NCBI RefSeq assembly: GCF_014197145.1
Contig: NZ_JACIEZ010000001.1
Span: forward strand, 186,001-250,000
Source of the DNA: Gellertiella hungarica
GTDB taxonomy: Bacteria; Pseudomonadota; Alphaproteobacteria; Rhizobiales; Rhizobiaceae
Reading direction: 5' to 3'
Length of the DNA: 64,000 nt
Notes under the pieces: generated by a model
The model's database searches: none
What the model was told of the DNA's origin: nothing
The model's input: the letters and a program-made list of their open reading frames with translations, nothing else
Program-made: the position numbers and the translations under genes
Shown: positions 56,003 through 64,000 of the stretch, one piece after another
How positions within the stretch are numbered: the stretch's first letter is position 1
Layout: every line of letters begins with the position of its first letter

Positions 56003-56755
56003 ATGAAAATGACCGGCAATACGGTTCTCATCACGGGCGGCGGAACCGGCATCGGACGGGCGCTTGCGGAAGCGTTCCACGCAGCCGGCAATCGCGTCAT
56101 CATTGCGGGGCGGCGCGCAGCTCCGCTCGCGGACGTCGCCGGCGCCAATCCGGGCATGGAATACCGCACGCTCGATATCGCCAGTGCCGACGCCGTGGCC
56201 GAGTTCGCCAGCGAGATCGTCACGGCCTTTCCCGACCTCAATGTGGTCATCCATAACGCGGGGATCATGAAGGCGGAATCGCTCGTCGATGCACCCGATT
56301 ACCTCTCCATTGCGGAAGAGACCGTCGCCATCAACCTGCTCGGCCCGATCCGGCTCACCGCGGCGCTGCTGCCGCATCTCAAGGCCAGGCAGGATGCGGC
56401 TATCCTCACCGTGAGTTCGGGACTGGCCTTCGTGCCGCTGGTGCTGACGCCCACCTATTCCGCCACCAAGGCGGCCATCCATTCCTATTCGCAGACGCTT
56501 CGCCAGCAGCTGAAGGGCGCGGGCATCGACGTGATCGAGATCGCGCCGCCCTACGTCCAGACCGAGCTGATGGGGCCCGGACAGGCCGTCGACCCGCGCG
56601 CGATGCCGCTTGCGGATTTCATCGAGGAGGTGATGACCATCCTGAAAAGCGGGCCTGTGGAGGAGGTGGTGGTCGAGCGTTGCCGCTTCCTTCGGAATGC
56701 GGAGGCCGAAGGGCGTTACGCCAACGCCTTCGAAACCGTGAACAGCCTGCACTGA
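56003..56755 (+). CDS. classical SDR oxidoreductase, DltE-like
   Basis: A 250-residue short-chain dehydrogenase. The cofactor motif is TGGGTGIGRAL (residues 11-21), NAG is in VIHNAGIM, and the catalytic Ser-Tyr-Lys is in SSGLAF and YSATKAAIH. The segment PPYVQTEL resembles DltE-like oxidoreductases. The substrate is unknown. ATG 56003 is used; 56009 is also possible. The gene is divergent from the HxlR gene and ends before a strong hairpin at 56764-56790. Confidence 0.9.
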   Translation: MKMTGNTVLITGGGTGIGRALAEAFHAAGNRVIIAGRRAAPLADVAGANPGMEYRTLDIASADAVAEFASEIVTAFPDLNVVIHNAGIMKAESLVDAPDYLSIAEETVAINLLGPIRLTAALLPHLKARQDAAILTVSSGLAFVPLVLTPTYSATKAAIHSYSQTLRQQLKGAGIDVIEIAPPYVQTELMGPGQAVDPRAMPLADFIEEVMTILKSGPVEEVVVERCRFLRNAEAEGRYANAFETVNSLH

Positions 56756-56763
56756 GGCCTCGG

Positions 56764-56790
56764 GGAGGGGCGGCCTCGTGCCGCCCCTCC
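56764..56790. terminator. hairpin between SDR and kinase genes
   Basis: An 11-bp GC-rich stem (GGAGGGGCGGC with GCCGCCCCTCC) and a 5-base loop lie between convergent genes, with only TT after it. It may act for both. Confidence 0.55.
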
Positions 56791-56795
56791 TTCGC

Positions 56796-57824
56796 TCATG
56801 CCGTAAGGAAAGCGCCTTCACCGTCCGGTGCCGCAGCCAGTTCCATGGTGTCGCGGTAGTAGCGGGCAAGGCGCACCTCGGCGCCCGGCATCTCGGTGCG
56901 GGAGGCAATCCAGCCGATATAGGTGAGACTGCGCAGCGTGAGGAAAAGCGGCAGCGTGGCAACCTCCGCATCGGAAAGGGGCCGTACCGAGCGATAGCCT
57001 TCGATCAGGGCATCCTTCAGCGCCGGGAAAAGCGGCTCCGACCGGTTCTTGAGAAGGGCTGTCGCGAGGTCGAACATCCGATAGCCGTGGCCGGCATCGT
57101 CGAAGTCGATGAAGGATACCTCGCCGTCGCTGACAAGGATGTTCTCCCGGACGAGATCCGCATGGATCAGGCCATAGTCGTGCCGCCGTTTTTCAAGGGC
57201 AGCCATGGCCTTCGCCAGGCGCTCGCGAAGGGCCGAAAGCCCCTCGCGCTCGCTGGCGGACAGCAGAGGGCAATCCCAGAACCGCCCCCAGACGGGCGTT
57301 TCTCCGAGCAGCCCGTCACGGTTCCAGTGCGGCCTCTGGAAATCCTTCGGCGCCTTCCACCTGTCGGACTGGTCGTGGAGCCGGGCAACCGTCTGGCCGA
57401 CCTTGCGGAAGAGATCCACCTGCTCGCGGGGCGACCAGGCGAGCGGCTTTCCGGTCTCGCCGAGCGGTGTGCCGGGAAGCCAGGTGAGCAGGTCGGCAAA
57501 CTGATCCTCGCCCTCGCCCTCGCAGGGCACGCGCACCAGAAGCTCCCCGCTCTCCGTCTCGATCGGTTCGGGAACGGGCAGGCCGGCACGGTACAGCGCC
57601 TGCATCCAGACCAGTTCGGATTGCAGCGCCTGGAGATCATGATAGCCCGGCCGGTGCAGGCGCAGTCCCGCGAAGCTGCCTGTCCCCCGCACCACGCGGA
57701 ACACCGCGTTTTCCCGGTACTTCACGAGAATCGGGATACGGGATGGCAACCCCCATTGCACAAGGCTGTCCGCGGCCCTGCGTTCGAGCTTTGTGATCAG
57801 GGAAAGCGGCAGGAAATCGGCCAT
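56796..57824 (-). CDS. APH-fold kinase, hydroxylysine-kinase-like
   Basis: A 342-residue kinase of the aminoglycoside phosphotransferase/choline kinase fold. The catalytic loop is HADLVRENIL (Asp223, Asn228) and the metal site is FIDFDDAG (Asp240). It starts 2 bases after the stop of a class III PLP enzyme. The same two families are paired in vertebrate hydroxylysine breakdown (HYKK and PHYKPL), and bacterial fusions of them exist. I infer that it phosphorylates an amino alcohol. ATG 57824 (MADFLPLS) is used. The longer frame to 57920 runs into the neighbour. Confidence 0.82.
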   Translation of the reverse strand: MADFLPLSLITKLERRAADSLVQWGLPSRIPILVKYRENAVFRVVRGTGSFAGLRLHRPGYHDLQALQSELVWMQALYRAGLPVPEPIETESGELLVRVPCEGEGEDQFADLLTWLPGTPLGETGKPLAWSPREQVDLFRKVGQTVARLHDQSDRWKAPKDFQRPHWNRDGLLGETPVWGRFWDCPLLSASEREGLSALRERLAKAMAALEKRRHDYGLIHADLVRENILVSDGEVSFIDFDDAGHGYRMFDLATALLKNRSEPLFPALKDALIEGYRSVRPLSDAEVATLPLFLTLRSLTYIGWIASRTEMPGAEVRLARYYRDTMELAAAPDGEGAFLTA

Positions 57825-57826
57825 GG

Positions 57827-59110
57827 TCAAAGCCCCGAAAGAACGTCGTCGAGGACGGACAGCATGAAATCCGCATTCTCGCGGCTGAAGGGCATGGGAG
57901 GGCGGATCTTCGTCGTGCACTGGTGTATGCCCAGCTTGCCCATCAACACGCCACGCTCGCGCATCTCGTTGATGACACGGGTTGCAAGCTTCGGCGCAGG
58001 CTCGCGGGTTTCGCGATCGAGGACGAGTTCCGCGCCGAAGAACAGGCCGGCCCCGCGGGTATTGCCGATCATGTCGTGCTTGTCCGCCAGCTTGCGCAAG
58101 CCCGCCAGCGCGTAGGCACCCACGTCACGGGCATTTTGCATGAGGTTTTCCTTCTCCAGCACGTCGAGCACCGCCATGCCGGCCGCGCAGGAAACGGGAT
58201 TGCCGCCGAAGGTGTTGAAGTAGCGGAAGGCCTTGCGGAACGCGTTCAGCGTATCGGAAGCCGCGACGACGCCGCCGATCGGATGGCCATTGCCCATCGG
58301 CTTCCCGAGGGTGACGATATCGGGAACGATGCCCGCGCGCTGGTGTCCCCACATGTGCTCGCCGGTGCGGCCGAAACCGGGCTGCACCTCGTCGGCGATG
58401 ACTAGGCCGCCAGCCTTGCGTACCGCCGAGACGGCACGGTCCAGGAAGCCGGACGGCAGGTCGGGGAAACCTTCATTGGCAAAGAAAGGATCGATGATCA
58501 GTGCCGAGAAGCCGAAGGGCGTTTCCTGAAGCGATGCGATCGCTTCCTCCACCTTTTCCGCAAAGGCGATGGCAAAGGCCTCTCCTCCCTCGCCGCCGAG
58601 GGGACGATAGCTGTCCGGGGCGGGCACATGGCGCACATGGCCGCCAAAACCGCCGACAGGCGGCATGCGCGTCGAAAGTTGCGATACCGCCGTCGTATTG
58701 CCGTGATAGGTGTGGTCCGTCGCGATGACGCCGGTTTTCCCGGTCACGGCCTGCGCCATGCGCAGCGCCACATCGTTTGCCTCGCTGCCGGTGCAGGTGA
58801 GAATGGCCGTATCCAGCGATGGGTCGAAGGTGGCCGTCAGGCGCTCCACATAGTCCAGGATGCCCTCGTGCAGGTAGCGGGTGTGGGTGTTGAGCGTCCC
58901 TGCCTGCCGGCAGATCGCCTCGACCACATGCGGATGGCAATGGCCGACATGGGGCACATTGTTGTAGCAGTCGAGATACTTCCTTCCGTCGGCATCGTAG
59001 AGCCAGACACCTTCACCGCGCACGATATGGGCGGGATGCTCGTAGAACAGCGACATGTTTGCGCCGAGCAGCCTTTCGCGGCGGGCGATGAGCCGGGTTT
59101 CATCGGACAT
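57827..59110 (-). CDS. class III PLP enzyme, phospho-lyase (AGXT2L)-like
   Basis: A 427-residue fold-type I enzyme. The segments YLDCYNNVPHVGHCHP (residues 45-60) and LNTHTRYLHEGI are close to the AGXT2L family (ethanolamine-phosphate and phosphohydroxylysine phospho-lyases). The PLP lysine is Lys270 in TLGKPMGNG, with Asp240 in ADEVQPGFGR. Databases may call it an aminotransferase. The adjacent kinase supports a beta-elimination role. It is first of the pair and follows an IclR regulator on the same strand after 33 bases. Confidence 0.87.
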   Translation of the reverse strand: MSDETRLIARRERLLGANMSLFYEHPAHIVRGEGVWLYDADGRKYLDCYNNVPHVGHCHPHVVEAICRQAGTLNTHTRYLHEGILDYVERLTATFDPSLDTAILTCTGSEANDVALRMAQAVTGKTGVIATDHTYHGNTTAVSQLSTRMPPVGGFGGHVRHVPAPDSYRPLGGEGGEAFAIAFAEKVEEAIASLQETPFGFSALIIDPFFANEGFPDLPSGFLDRAVSAVRKAGGLVIADEVQPGFGRTGEHMWGHQRAGIVPDIVTLGKPMGNGHPIGGVVAASDTLNAFRKAFRYFNTFGGNPVSCAAGMAVLDVLEKENLMQNARDVGAYALAGLRKLADKHDMIGNTRGAGLFFGAELVLDRETREPAPKLATRVINEMRERGVLMGKLGIHQCTTKIRPPMPFSRENADFMLSVLDDVLSGL

Positions 59111-59143
59111 TTCTTGCTCCTCGATTGGGGCGGGTGGGCCGGA

Positions 59144-59962
59144 TCAGCCGGCAGCGAGTTCCTCGACGGCCTTTTCAGCGGGGGAGGATTTGGGGAAGGC
59201 GGCGGTGCCTGCCCTCCCGTCAAGCGGGTAGAGGGCGGCGGAGATCGCGCGGGCGGCCTCGCGAACGGCCGATCCCAGGTTTTCGATGCCCCGGTCGTCC
59301 ACACGCACCAGCGGGGCCGCAATGGCAACGGCGCCGACAGGCGGCTTGCCGGGCGCAAGAATCGGCGCCGCCACACTGATCATCCCGTTCTCCAGTCCCT
59401 GCCGGTTGACGGAATAGCCAAGCCGCCGCGTCTCCGCGAGCAGGCTGCGCAGGGGGCCGGTCTCCACGATCGTGTGGGCCGTGAACCGCTCGAGCGGGTG
59501 CGACAGATAATCATCGATCAGCAGGGCCGGAGAGAAGGCGAGATAGGCAATGCCCGAGGCACTGGCATGAAGCGGCAGAAGCGTGCCGACCTTGACGGTG
59601 ACACGATGCGCACGGAAGGATTCCTCCGCATGAATGGTCGAAAGCCGGCCCGCCGAATATTCGGACATATGCACCGTTTCGCCGCAACTTGCGGCAAGGC
59701 GGCGGAGAATGGGGAGGCCAACCTGCAGCAGCGGAAGCCGTGCCTCGCGAATCTGCGCCAGCCTGAGCGGCGTTGCGCCGATCCGGTATTTGCGCGTGGC
59801 GCTATCCTGTTCCAGAAACCCGAATCGCTCGAGTTCCACCAGGAACCGCCGCGTCGTCGCCTTGTCGAGGCCGCTCACCCGGGCGAGCTCGCTCAAGCCC
59901 GCCTCGTGCGGCAATCCCGCGATGGTATCCAGCAGCGTCAATGCCTTCCCGATCGTGCTCAT
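59144..59962 (-). CDS. IclR-family transcriptional regulator
   Basis: A 272-residue regulator with an N-terminal winged helix (SELARVSGLDKATTRRFLVEL) and an effector domain (LHASASGIAYLAFSP, then GLENGMISVAAPI). ATG 59962 is chosen because GGGGAA is at the right distance. ATG 59974 adds four residues. It precedes the PLP-enzyme/kinase pair on the same strand and is divergent from the amidohydrolase and ABC genes, so it probably controls both arms. Confidence 0.9.
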   Translation of the reverse strand: MSTIGKALTLLDTIAGLPHEAGLSELARVSGLDKATTRRFLVELERFGFLEQDSATRKYRIGATPLRLAQIREARLPLLQVGLPILRRLAASCGETVHMSEYSAGRLSTIHAEESFRAHRVTVKVGTLLPLHASASGIAYLAFSPALLIDDYLSHPLERFTAHTIVETGPLRSLLAETRRLGYSVNRQGLENGMISVAAPILAPGKPPVGAVAIAAPLVRVDDRGIENLGSAVREAARAISAALYPLDGRAGTAAFPKSSPAEKAVEELAAG

Positions 59963-60329
59963 TCGTTTCCCCATGGTCCCGGATTGAACCGGCCCAGATA
60001 CTTAACATGCGAAGTAAATTGCACGGGCCTTGCCATCTTGCAAGAGGGTATTTGAAACATATGGTTCATATATTGATCCATTCACTTTCCCGAGAGTACC
60101 CTCATTTCAGTGTCTGCTGCCTTGTTCAGCTGCGAAGCCCTTGGCCTGTTTGCGACCGTGGAAGCCCTGCATTGCAAGGCAACTCCCGCTTTCGGGCTCT
60201 TCCTTCCGGAGGAGGTTGCCCAGATATTATTTAACGTGTGAAATATGTTGACTCGCCCTTTTCCCTGTAGCATGCTCCCCTTCAATGAGGATACGGTTCA
60301 CGGAACGAACCGGTTTGGGAGGACGCTGA
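59963..60329. promoter_or_regulatory. divergent promoter region, IclR / amidohydrolase
   Basis: A 367-base gap between divergent genes. It contains a near-palindrome at 60053-60068 and an AT-rich block near 60225-60250 (ATTATTTAACGTGTGAAATA) that could hold the amidohydrolase promoter. I see no small gene or RNA. Confidence 0.5.
60053..60068. promoter_or_regulatory. candidate IclR operator
   Basis: TGAAACATATGGTTCA is a 16-bp palindrome with one mismatched pair. It resembles IclR-family operators in size and AT-rich centre. It lies about 90 bases from the IclR start. Confidence 0.5.
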
Positions 60330-61994
60330 ATGACCGAGGCAGCAGGCCGCGCGCCTGATCGCATTCTGGTGAATGGACGCATTTTCACACTCGATCCCGC
60401 AAAGCCCTGGGTCGAGGCTCTCGCCGTCAGCGGGGGCCGGATCGTTGCAACCGGATCCACGGGCGTAATCGAGTCCATGGCCGGAGCCGGCACCGATCGC
60501 ATCGATCTCGGCGGCCGCATGGCGATGCCTGGCTTTGTCGACGTGCATAACCACGTGCTGATGGGCGGCACTGCGGAACTGTTCGAGCGGCGCTTTCCCG
60601 GCTCTGCCTCGGTGGAGGAGATCTGCGCCGAGGTGCGCGCTGCCGCCGAAACGCTGGAGCCCGGGCAGTGGATCTTCGGAAGCCAGTGGGGTGCCGATCG
60701 CATTGCCGAACTGAACACGGTCGAGGCGCTGAAGAAGCTCGATGAGGCAAGCCTTGGCCATCCTGTCCTGCTGCGCGACGAGACGGCCCATAACCGCTGG
60801 GTGAATTCCGAGGCCCTGCGGCTTTGTGGCCTGACCGACGACAGCGAGGATCCTGCCGAGGGGGCGCTCGGGCGCGACCCGCGGAACGGAAAGCTCACCG
60901 GCATCCTGATCGAATCGGCTGCCGGCATTGCCGAGCGGGTGGCCAACCAGTACTTCACCTCGGCCATGGCGGAGGCTGCGGTCGCGCAGGCCGTGCGGAG
61001 CCTGAACAGCTACGGCATCACGGCCTTTCAGGATGCGGCCTCGGTGCTCTCCATCCTAGAGGCGCTGCGGGCGGTGGAAGACAAGGGCCAGCTGACCGCC
61101 TGGGCCGTCACCTCTCTGCCGCTGATCGAGCCGAGCTTCATGTTCGGCGTCTCGGGCGAGGCGCTGCTGGCTCGCCGCGATGAGTTCGTCAGCGCAAAGG
61201 TCAGGCCGAATTTCACCAAGATCTTCCTGGACGGCGTTCCCGGTGCCCGCACCGCGGCCTTCCACGAGCCCTATGTGGACGATCCCGCCTTCGAGCGCGG
61301 CCACCGCGGCCACACGCTCGTCACCTTCCCAGAGCTGGTGCGCTACATCGATCTCTCGGAGAAGATGGGCATGGGTCTCAAGATCCACTGCACCGGCGAT
61401 GCCTCGGTGTCGCAGATGCTCGATGCCGTCGAGGCCGTCCGTCACTTCAACGGTCCCCCGACCGTGCTGCATCACATCGCCCATGCCAGCTACGTGCGGC
61501 CGGAGGACATTCCGCGCTTTGCCAAGCTCGGCGTCGTTGCCGATCTCTGCCCGATGATCTGGTTCCCGACGACCTTCCTGGACGGGCACCGCCAGGTCAT
61601 GGGCAAGGAACGGGCGGATCGCTTCTGGCCGAACCGGGATTTCCTCGATGCGGGGACGTTGGTCGCAGGCGGCTCGGATTGGCCGGTGAGCCCGTTCCCG
61701 GCGCCGTTCAGCGGGATCGAGGGACTTGTGACCCGCGAAAACCCGGTAGGCGCTTTTCCGGGGGAGAAGCTCTGGGCAGAGCAGGCGATCACGCTCGAAG
61801 AGGCGATTGCCATCTACACCATCAATTCCGCCCGTGCGGCCGGCCTCGGCGAAGAGACCGGCTCCCTCGTGCCGGGCAAGTCGGCCGATCTCATCGTGCT
61901 CGACCAGAATCTCTTCGAAATCCCGGAAAACCGGATTTCGCACACGAAGGTGCTCACCACCTATTTCGAAGGCCAGCCGGTCTTCCAACGCTGA
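60330..61994 (+). CDS. amidohydrolase, Amidohydrolase_3 / YtcJ-like
   Basis: A 554-residue metal-dependent hydrolase. The first metal motif is FVDVHNHVLMGG (His73, His75). Others are LKIHCTGDASVSQM, HHIAHASYV and GSDWPVSPF, whose Asp is catalytic. The family acts on amides and N-acyl amino acids, among others. GGAGG lies near the start. It leads an apparent operon with a branched-chain-type ABC transporter: 62 bases to the binding protein. The combined picture is uptake and hydrolysis of an amide-type compound. Confidence 0.88.
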   Translation: MTEAAGRAPDRILVNGRIFTLDPAKPWVEALAVSGGRIVATGSTGVIESMAGAGTDRIDLGGRMAMPGFVDVHNHVLMGGTAELFERRFPGSASVEEICAEVRAAAETLEPGQWIFGSQWGADRIAELNTVEALKKLDEASLGHPVLLRDETAHNRWVNSEALRLCGLTDDSEDPAEGALGRDPRNGKLTGILIESAAGIAERVANQYFTSAMAEAAVAQAVRSLNSYGITAFQDAASVLSILEALRAVEDKGQLTAWAVTSLPLIEPSFMFGVSGEALLARRDEFVSAKVRPNFTKIFLDGVPGARTAAFHEPYVDDPAFERGHRGHTLVTFPELVRYIDLSEKMGMGLKIHCTGDASVSQMLDAVEAVRHFNGPPTVLHHIAHASYVRPEDIPRFAKLGVVADLCPMIWFPTTFLDGHRQVMGKERADRFWPNRDFLDAGTLVAGGSDWPVSPFPAPFSGIEGLVTRENPVGAFPGEKLWAEQAITLEEAIAIYTINSARAAGLGEETGSLVPGKSADLIVLDQNLFEIPENRISHTKVLTTYFEGQPVFQR

Positions 61995-62056
61995 GACGGA
62001 TCCCCGGAGGAGGAAGCCGGAGACGTCGTAACGAAAAGAACGAAAAGGGGTATTCC

Positions 62057-63238
62057 ATGAAAATGCTGTTCACCAGACCCGCCGCGCTTGCCGCCGTGAC
62101 ACTCGGCTCCTGTCTCCTGGCAGGCACGGCCATGGCTGCGCCGACCTGCGAGGATGGAGCAATCCAGGTCGGTTCGGTTTCCACCATCACCGGCCCGGTC
62201 GATTTCTCCGACGGTCCGAAGGGCGCCAAGGCTGTCTTCGACCAGATCAACGAGGCTGGCGGCATTTCCGGCTGCAAGATCGAGTACACGATGGCCGACG
62301 ACAAGGCCGATCCGCAGGTCGCAGCCCAGGCTGCCCGCGACCTCATCGACAACAAGAACGTCGTTGCCCTTGCCGGCGGCGCAAGCCTTCTCGACTGCGC
62401 GGTCAATGCCGCGACCTACAAGCGCAACGGCGTGCTTTCGGTCCAGGGCGTGGGCGTAGATCCCATGTGCTTCAACGCACCCTCGGTATCTCCCGTCAAT
62501 GTCGGACCCTACACGCTGACGACCGCCATGCTGGACTATGCGGACAAGGAGCTGAAGGACGAGAAGCTCTGCGCCTTCTTCATCATTCTCGGCGGCACGC
62601 AGGAAGCCTATGCGGCAGCCGTCGCGCGCTGGGAAAAGATGAGCGGCAAGAAGATCCACCTGATCGACATGACGCTTCCGCTGCAGGGCGACCTGACGCC
62701 CTACCTCATCAAGGCGCGTGACAATGGCTGCGATGCGGTTCTGACCAACCAGGTGGAACCGGGCGTCGTCCAGATGATCAACACCGCCGACGCCCAGAAG
62801 ATCGAGGGCATCGACTGGCTGTTCCTCGCTTCCGGCTACACGGAAGGCGTGGCCAAGGCACTGCCGAACACGAAGCAGCCCGTCTATCTCGGCACCGAGT
62901 GGGAGCCCTATACCGAGGCGAACGAAGCCAACGGCGACTGGATGAAGACCATGGACAAGGCCGGCCTGCCGAAGACCGCCTTCAGCCAGGGCGGCTATCT
63001 GGCAGCCAAGGTGCTGGCCGATACGATCGCTTCCATCGAAGGTCCCGTGACCCGCGAAAGCGTGAGCGCCAAGCTGATGGAAGGCAAGGCGATGAAATAT
63101 CCGATCGCCGGCAGCGAATATGTCTTCGGCGATGCGGCCAAGCACGCGCCGATGCAGGCCACCAAGGTGATGAAGCTGAATGCGGGCAAGTGGGAGCCGA
63201 TCTCCAAGGATTGGTACGTTCTCCCCGCCGCCGAGTAA
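62057..63238 (+). CDS. branched-chain amino acid-type ABC transporter binding protein
   Basis: A 393-residue periplasmic binding protein of the LivJ/LivK type (peripla_BP_6). The signal peptide covers about residues 1-28 (TAMAAP). The motifs are GSVSTITGPVDFSDGPKGAK, ADDKADPQVAAQAARDL and FSQGGYLAAKVLADTI. Members bind amino acids, amides or aromatic acids, so the ligand is not fixed. AAAGGGG precedes the ATG. A large hairpin lies between this gene and the permease. Confidence 0.9.
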   Translation: MKMLFTRPAALAAVTLGSCLLAGTAMAAPTCEDGAIQVGSVSTITGPVDFSDGPKGAKAVFDQINEAGGISGCKIEYTMADDKADPQVAAQAARDLIDNKNVVALAGGASLLDCAVNAATYKRNGVLSVQGVGVDPMCFNAPSVSPVNVGPYTLTTAMLDYADKELKDEKLCAFFIILGGTQEAYAAAVARWEKMSGKKIHLIDMTLPLQGDLTPYLIKARDNGCDAVLTNQVEPGVVQMINTADAQKIEGIDWLFLASGYTEGVAKALPNTKQPVYLGTEWEPYTEANEANGDWMKTMDKAGLPKTAFSQGGYLAAKVLADTIASIEGPVTRESVSAKLMEGKAMKYPIAGSEYVFGDAAKHAPMQATKVMKLNAGKWEPISKDWYVLPAAE

Positions 63239-63256
63239 CAGGTCCCGGCGGACCTG

Positions 63257-63297
63257 CCGGACGGTGCCGTAAACCCCTCCCGGGCGGCGCCGTCCGG
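63257..63297 (+). terminator. intercistronic hairpin between binding-protein and permease genes
   Basis: A 13-bp stem with one G-T pair (63257-63269 with 63285-63297) around a 15-base loop, followed by TCATTTT. Such hairpins often reduce read-through so that more binding protein than permease is made. Confidence 0.7.
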
Positions 63298-63332
63298 TCA
63301 TTTTCAGACTGTTGGCGACAGGAACTCGTCCC

Positions 63333-64000
63333 ATGAATTCTCTTCTGACCTCCGCCGTGGCCGGACTGTCCGCCGGCGGAGCCTATGCGATCCTCGGGGT
63401 CTGCGCGATCTTCACCTATCGGCTTGTCGCGGTGGTGAACTTTACCGGCGCCGCCATCGGGGCCACAGGCACCTTCGTCATGGTAGCACTCTATGAAAGC
63501 GGCGTGCCGCTGGCGCTCGCCGTTCCCGTCGGCATCGTCGCCGGGGCTCTGGCCGCGCTTGCGGTCGGCCTCGTCATGGCCACCTGGTTCTCGGGCGCTG
63601 CCGCCTCCACGAAGGCTGCCGTCACCGCAGCGCTTCTCGTCGGCATCATCGCGGTCGGCCTGCGGCTCACGGGCGGGCAGCATCCGCACAATTTCCCCGA
63701 TCTCATTCCCGGCTCGGCCTTCCGCCTCGCGGGCGTGGAAGTCACCTGGGCGGCGGTCGTCACCATCGCGATTTCGGTGCTCTTCACCTTCATCACCGAG
63801 CAGTTTCTCGCACGCACCCAGACGGGTCTCGAACTGCGCGCGCTGTCGCAGCGCCCCATGGCTGCGGAGCTCATCGGCATCCGGGTCAAGCTTCTGGCGC
63901 TCAGCGTCTGGGCGGTCATGGGCGCGGTCACGGCCTTTGCACTCATGGTGATCGCGCCGCAGCGCGCACCCGATTTCATGTCGCTGAGCCTCTTGGTCGT
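63333..64000 (+). CDS. branched-chain-type ABC permease (LivH), 3' end cut
   Basis: The frame from ATG 63333 is open to the end of the window (222 codons seen). It starts MNSLLTSAVAGLSAGGAYAI, which is the usual LivH N-terminus, and has four or five transmembrane helices. The cytoplasmic loop RTQTGLELRALSQRPMAAELIGIRV is the ATPase-coupling region of the family. The remaining transporter genes should lie beyond 64000. Confidence 0.9.
   Translation, partial: MNSLLTSAVAGLSAGGAYAILGVCAIFTYRLVAVVNFTGAAIGATGTFVMVALYESGVPLALAVPVGIVAGALAALAVGLVMATWFSGAAASTKAAVTAALLVGIIAVGLRLTGGQHPHNFPDLIPGSAFRLAGVEVTWAAVVTIAISVLFTFITEQFLARTQTGLELRALSQRPMAAELIGIRVKLLALSVWAVMGAVTAFALMVIAPQRAPDFMSLSLLV

Noticed and set aside
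59144-59962. Possible alternative: IclR gene co-transcribed with and belonging only to the PLP/kinase pair
   Set aside because: Not excluded, but the divergent promoter gap with a palindrome makes control of both arms more likely, so it was not listed as a separate finding.

Overview
The window is a 64 kb piece of an alphaproteobacterial chromosome, almost certainly Rhizobiales and most like Rhizobiaceae (Rhizobium, Agrobacterium, Ensifer or Shinella type). The evidence is gene content and order: a complete glgP-glgB-glgC-glgA-pgm-glgX glycogen operon, the aerobic cobalamin block cobF-cobM, heterotetrameric sarcosine oxidase soxBDAG, a diaminopimelate/ornithine decarboxylase-type odc with a long leader, an aa3-oxidase subunit IV, and high-GC codon use. 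No rRNA, tRNA, insertion sequence, prophage or CRISPR array was seen. Species cannot be named from the sequence alone.

Layout. 1-4.1 kb: end of a DUF533 protein, an acetyltransferase, a NicO-type nickel/cobalt exporter with its DUF1007 periplasmic partner, and a LysR regulator. 4.1-7.5 kb: a roughly 400-nt structured leader, ornithine/lysine decarboxylase, a GNAT enzyme, and OmpW behind a perfect FNR/FixK-type box. 7.5-10.1 kb: a three-gene unit with a histidine-rich CobW-family GTPase, an unknown 119-aa protein and a WD40 protein. 10.2-15 kb: regulators and small enzymes (NmrA-type SDR/HxlR, creatininase/MarR, LacI, class I glutamine amidotransferase). 15-18.4 kb: a TRAP transporter whose binding protein converges on its membrane subunits. 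18.8-22.5 kb: a membrane PAS-GGDEF-EAL protein, a FeeM/autoinducer-synthase-like acyltransferase behind a CtrA-type box, and an aa3 oxidase subunit IV. 22.7-24.1 kb: TPR lipoprotein and ribosomal protein S21. 24.4-29.6 kb: soxBDAG. 29.6-30.3 kb: a RelE/HigB-like toxin with an XRE antitoxin. 30.3-30.8 kb: MaoC dehydratase. 30.8-41.8 kb: glycogen operon. 42-48 kb: an orphan TadG/vWA protein, a transglutaminase plus ATP-grasp/alpha-E fusion, and mannose-1-phosphate guanylyltransferase. 48.3-55.5 kb: cobF-cobM with cobK inverted. 55.5-56.8 kb: a second HxlR/SDR pair. 56.8-64 kb: a probable catabolic and uptake cluster.

How the parts work together. Glycogen genes cover synthesis (GlgC, GlgA, GlgB), breakdown (GlgP, GlgX) and the link to glucose-6-phosphate (Pgm). 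CobF-M cover the ring methylations and contraction from precorrin-2 to precorrin-8x and hydrogenobyrinate. SoxBDAG oxidises sarcosine with transfer of the methyl carbon to tetrahydrofolate.

The last cluster pairs an APH-fold kinase with a class III PLP enzyme that resembles the AGXT2L phospho-lyases. Next to them are an IclR regulator, an Amidohydrolase_3 enzyme and a branched-chain-type ABC transporter. This is the best candidate for an undescribed pathway: import of an amide-like compound, hydrolysis to an amino alcohol, phosphorylation and beta-elimination. The second most interesting regulatory items are the odc leader, the glgX start that has no ordinary start codon, and the divergent start-on-start overlap of cobK and cobL.
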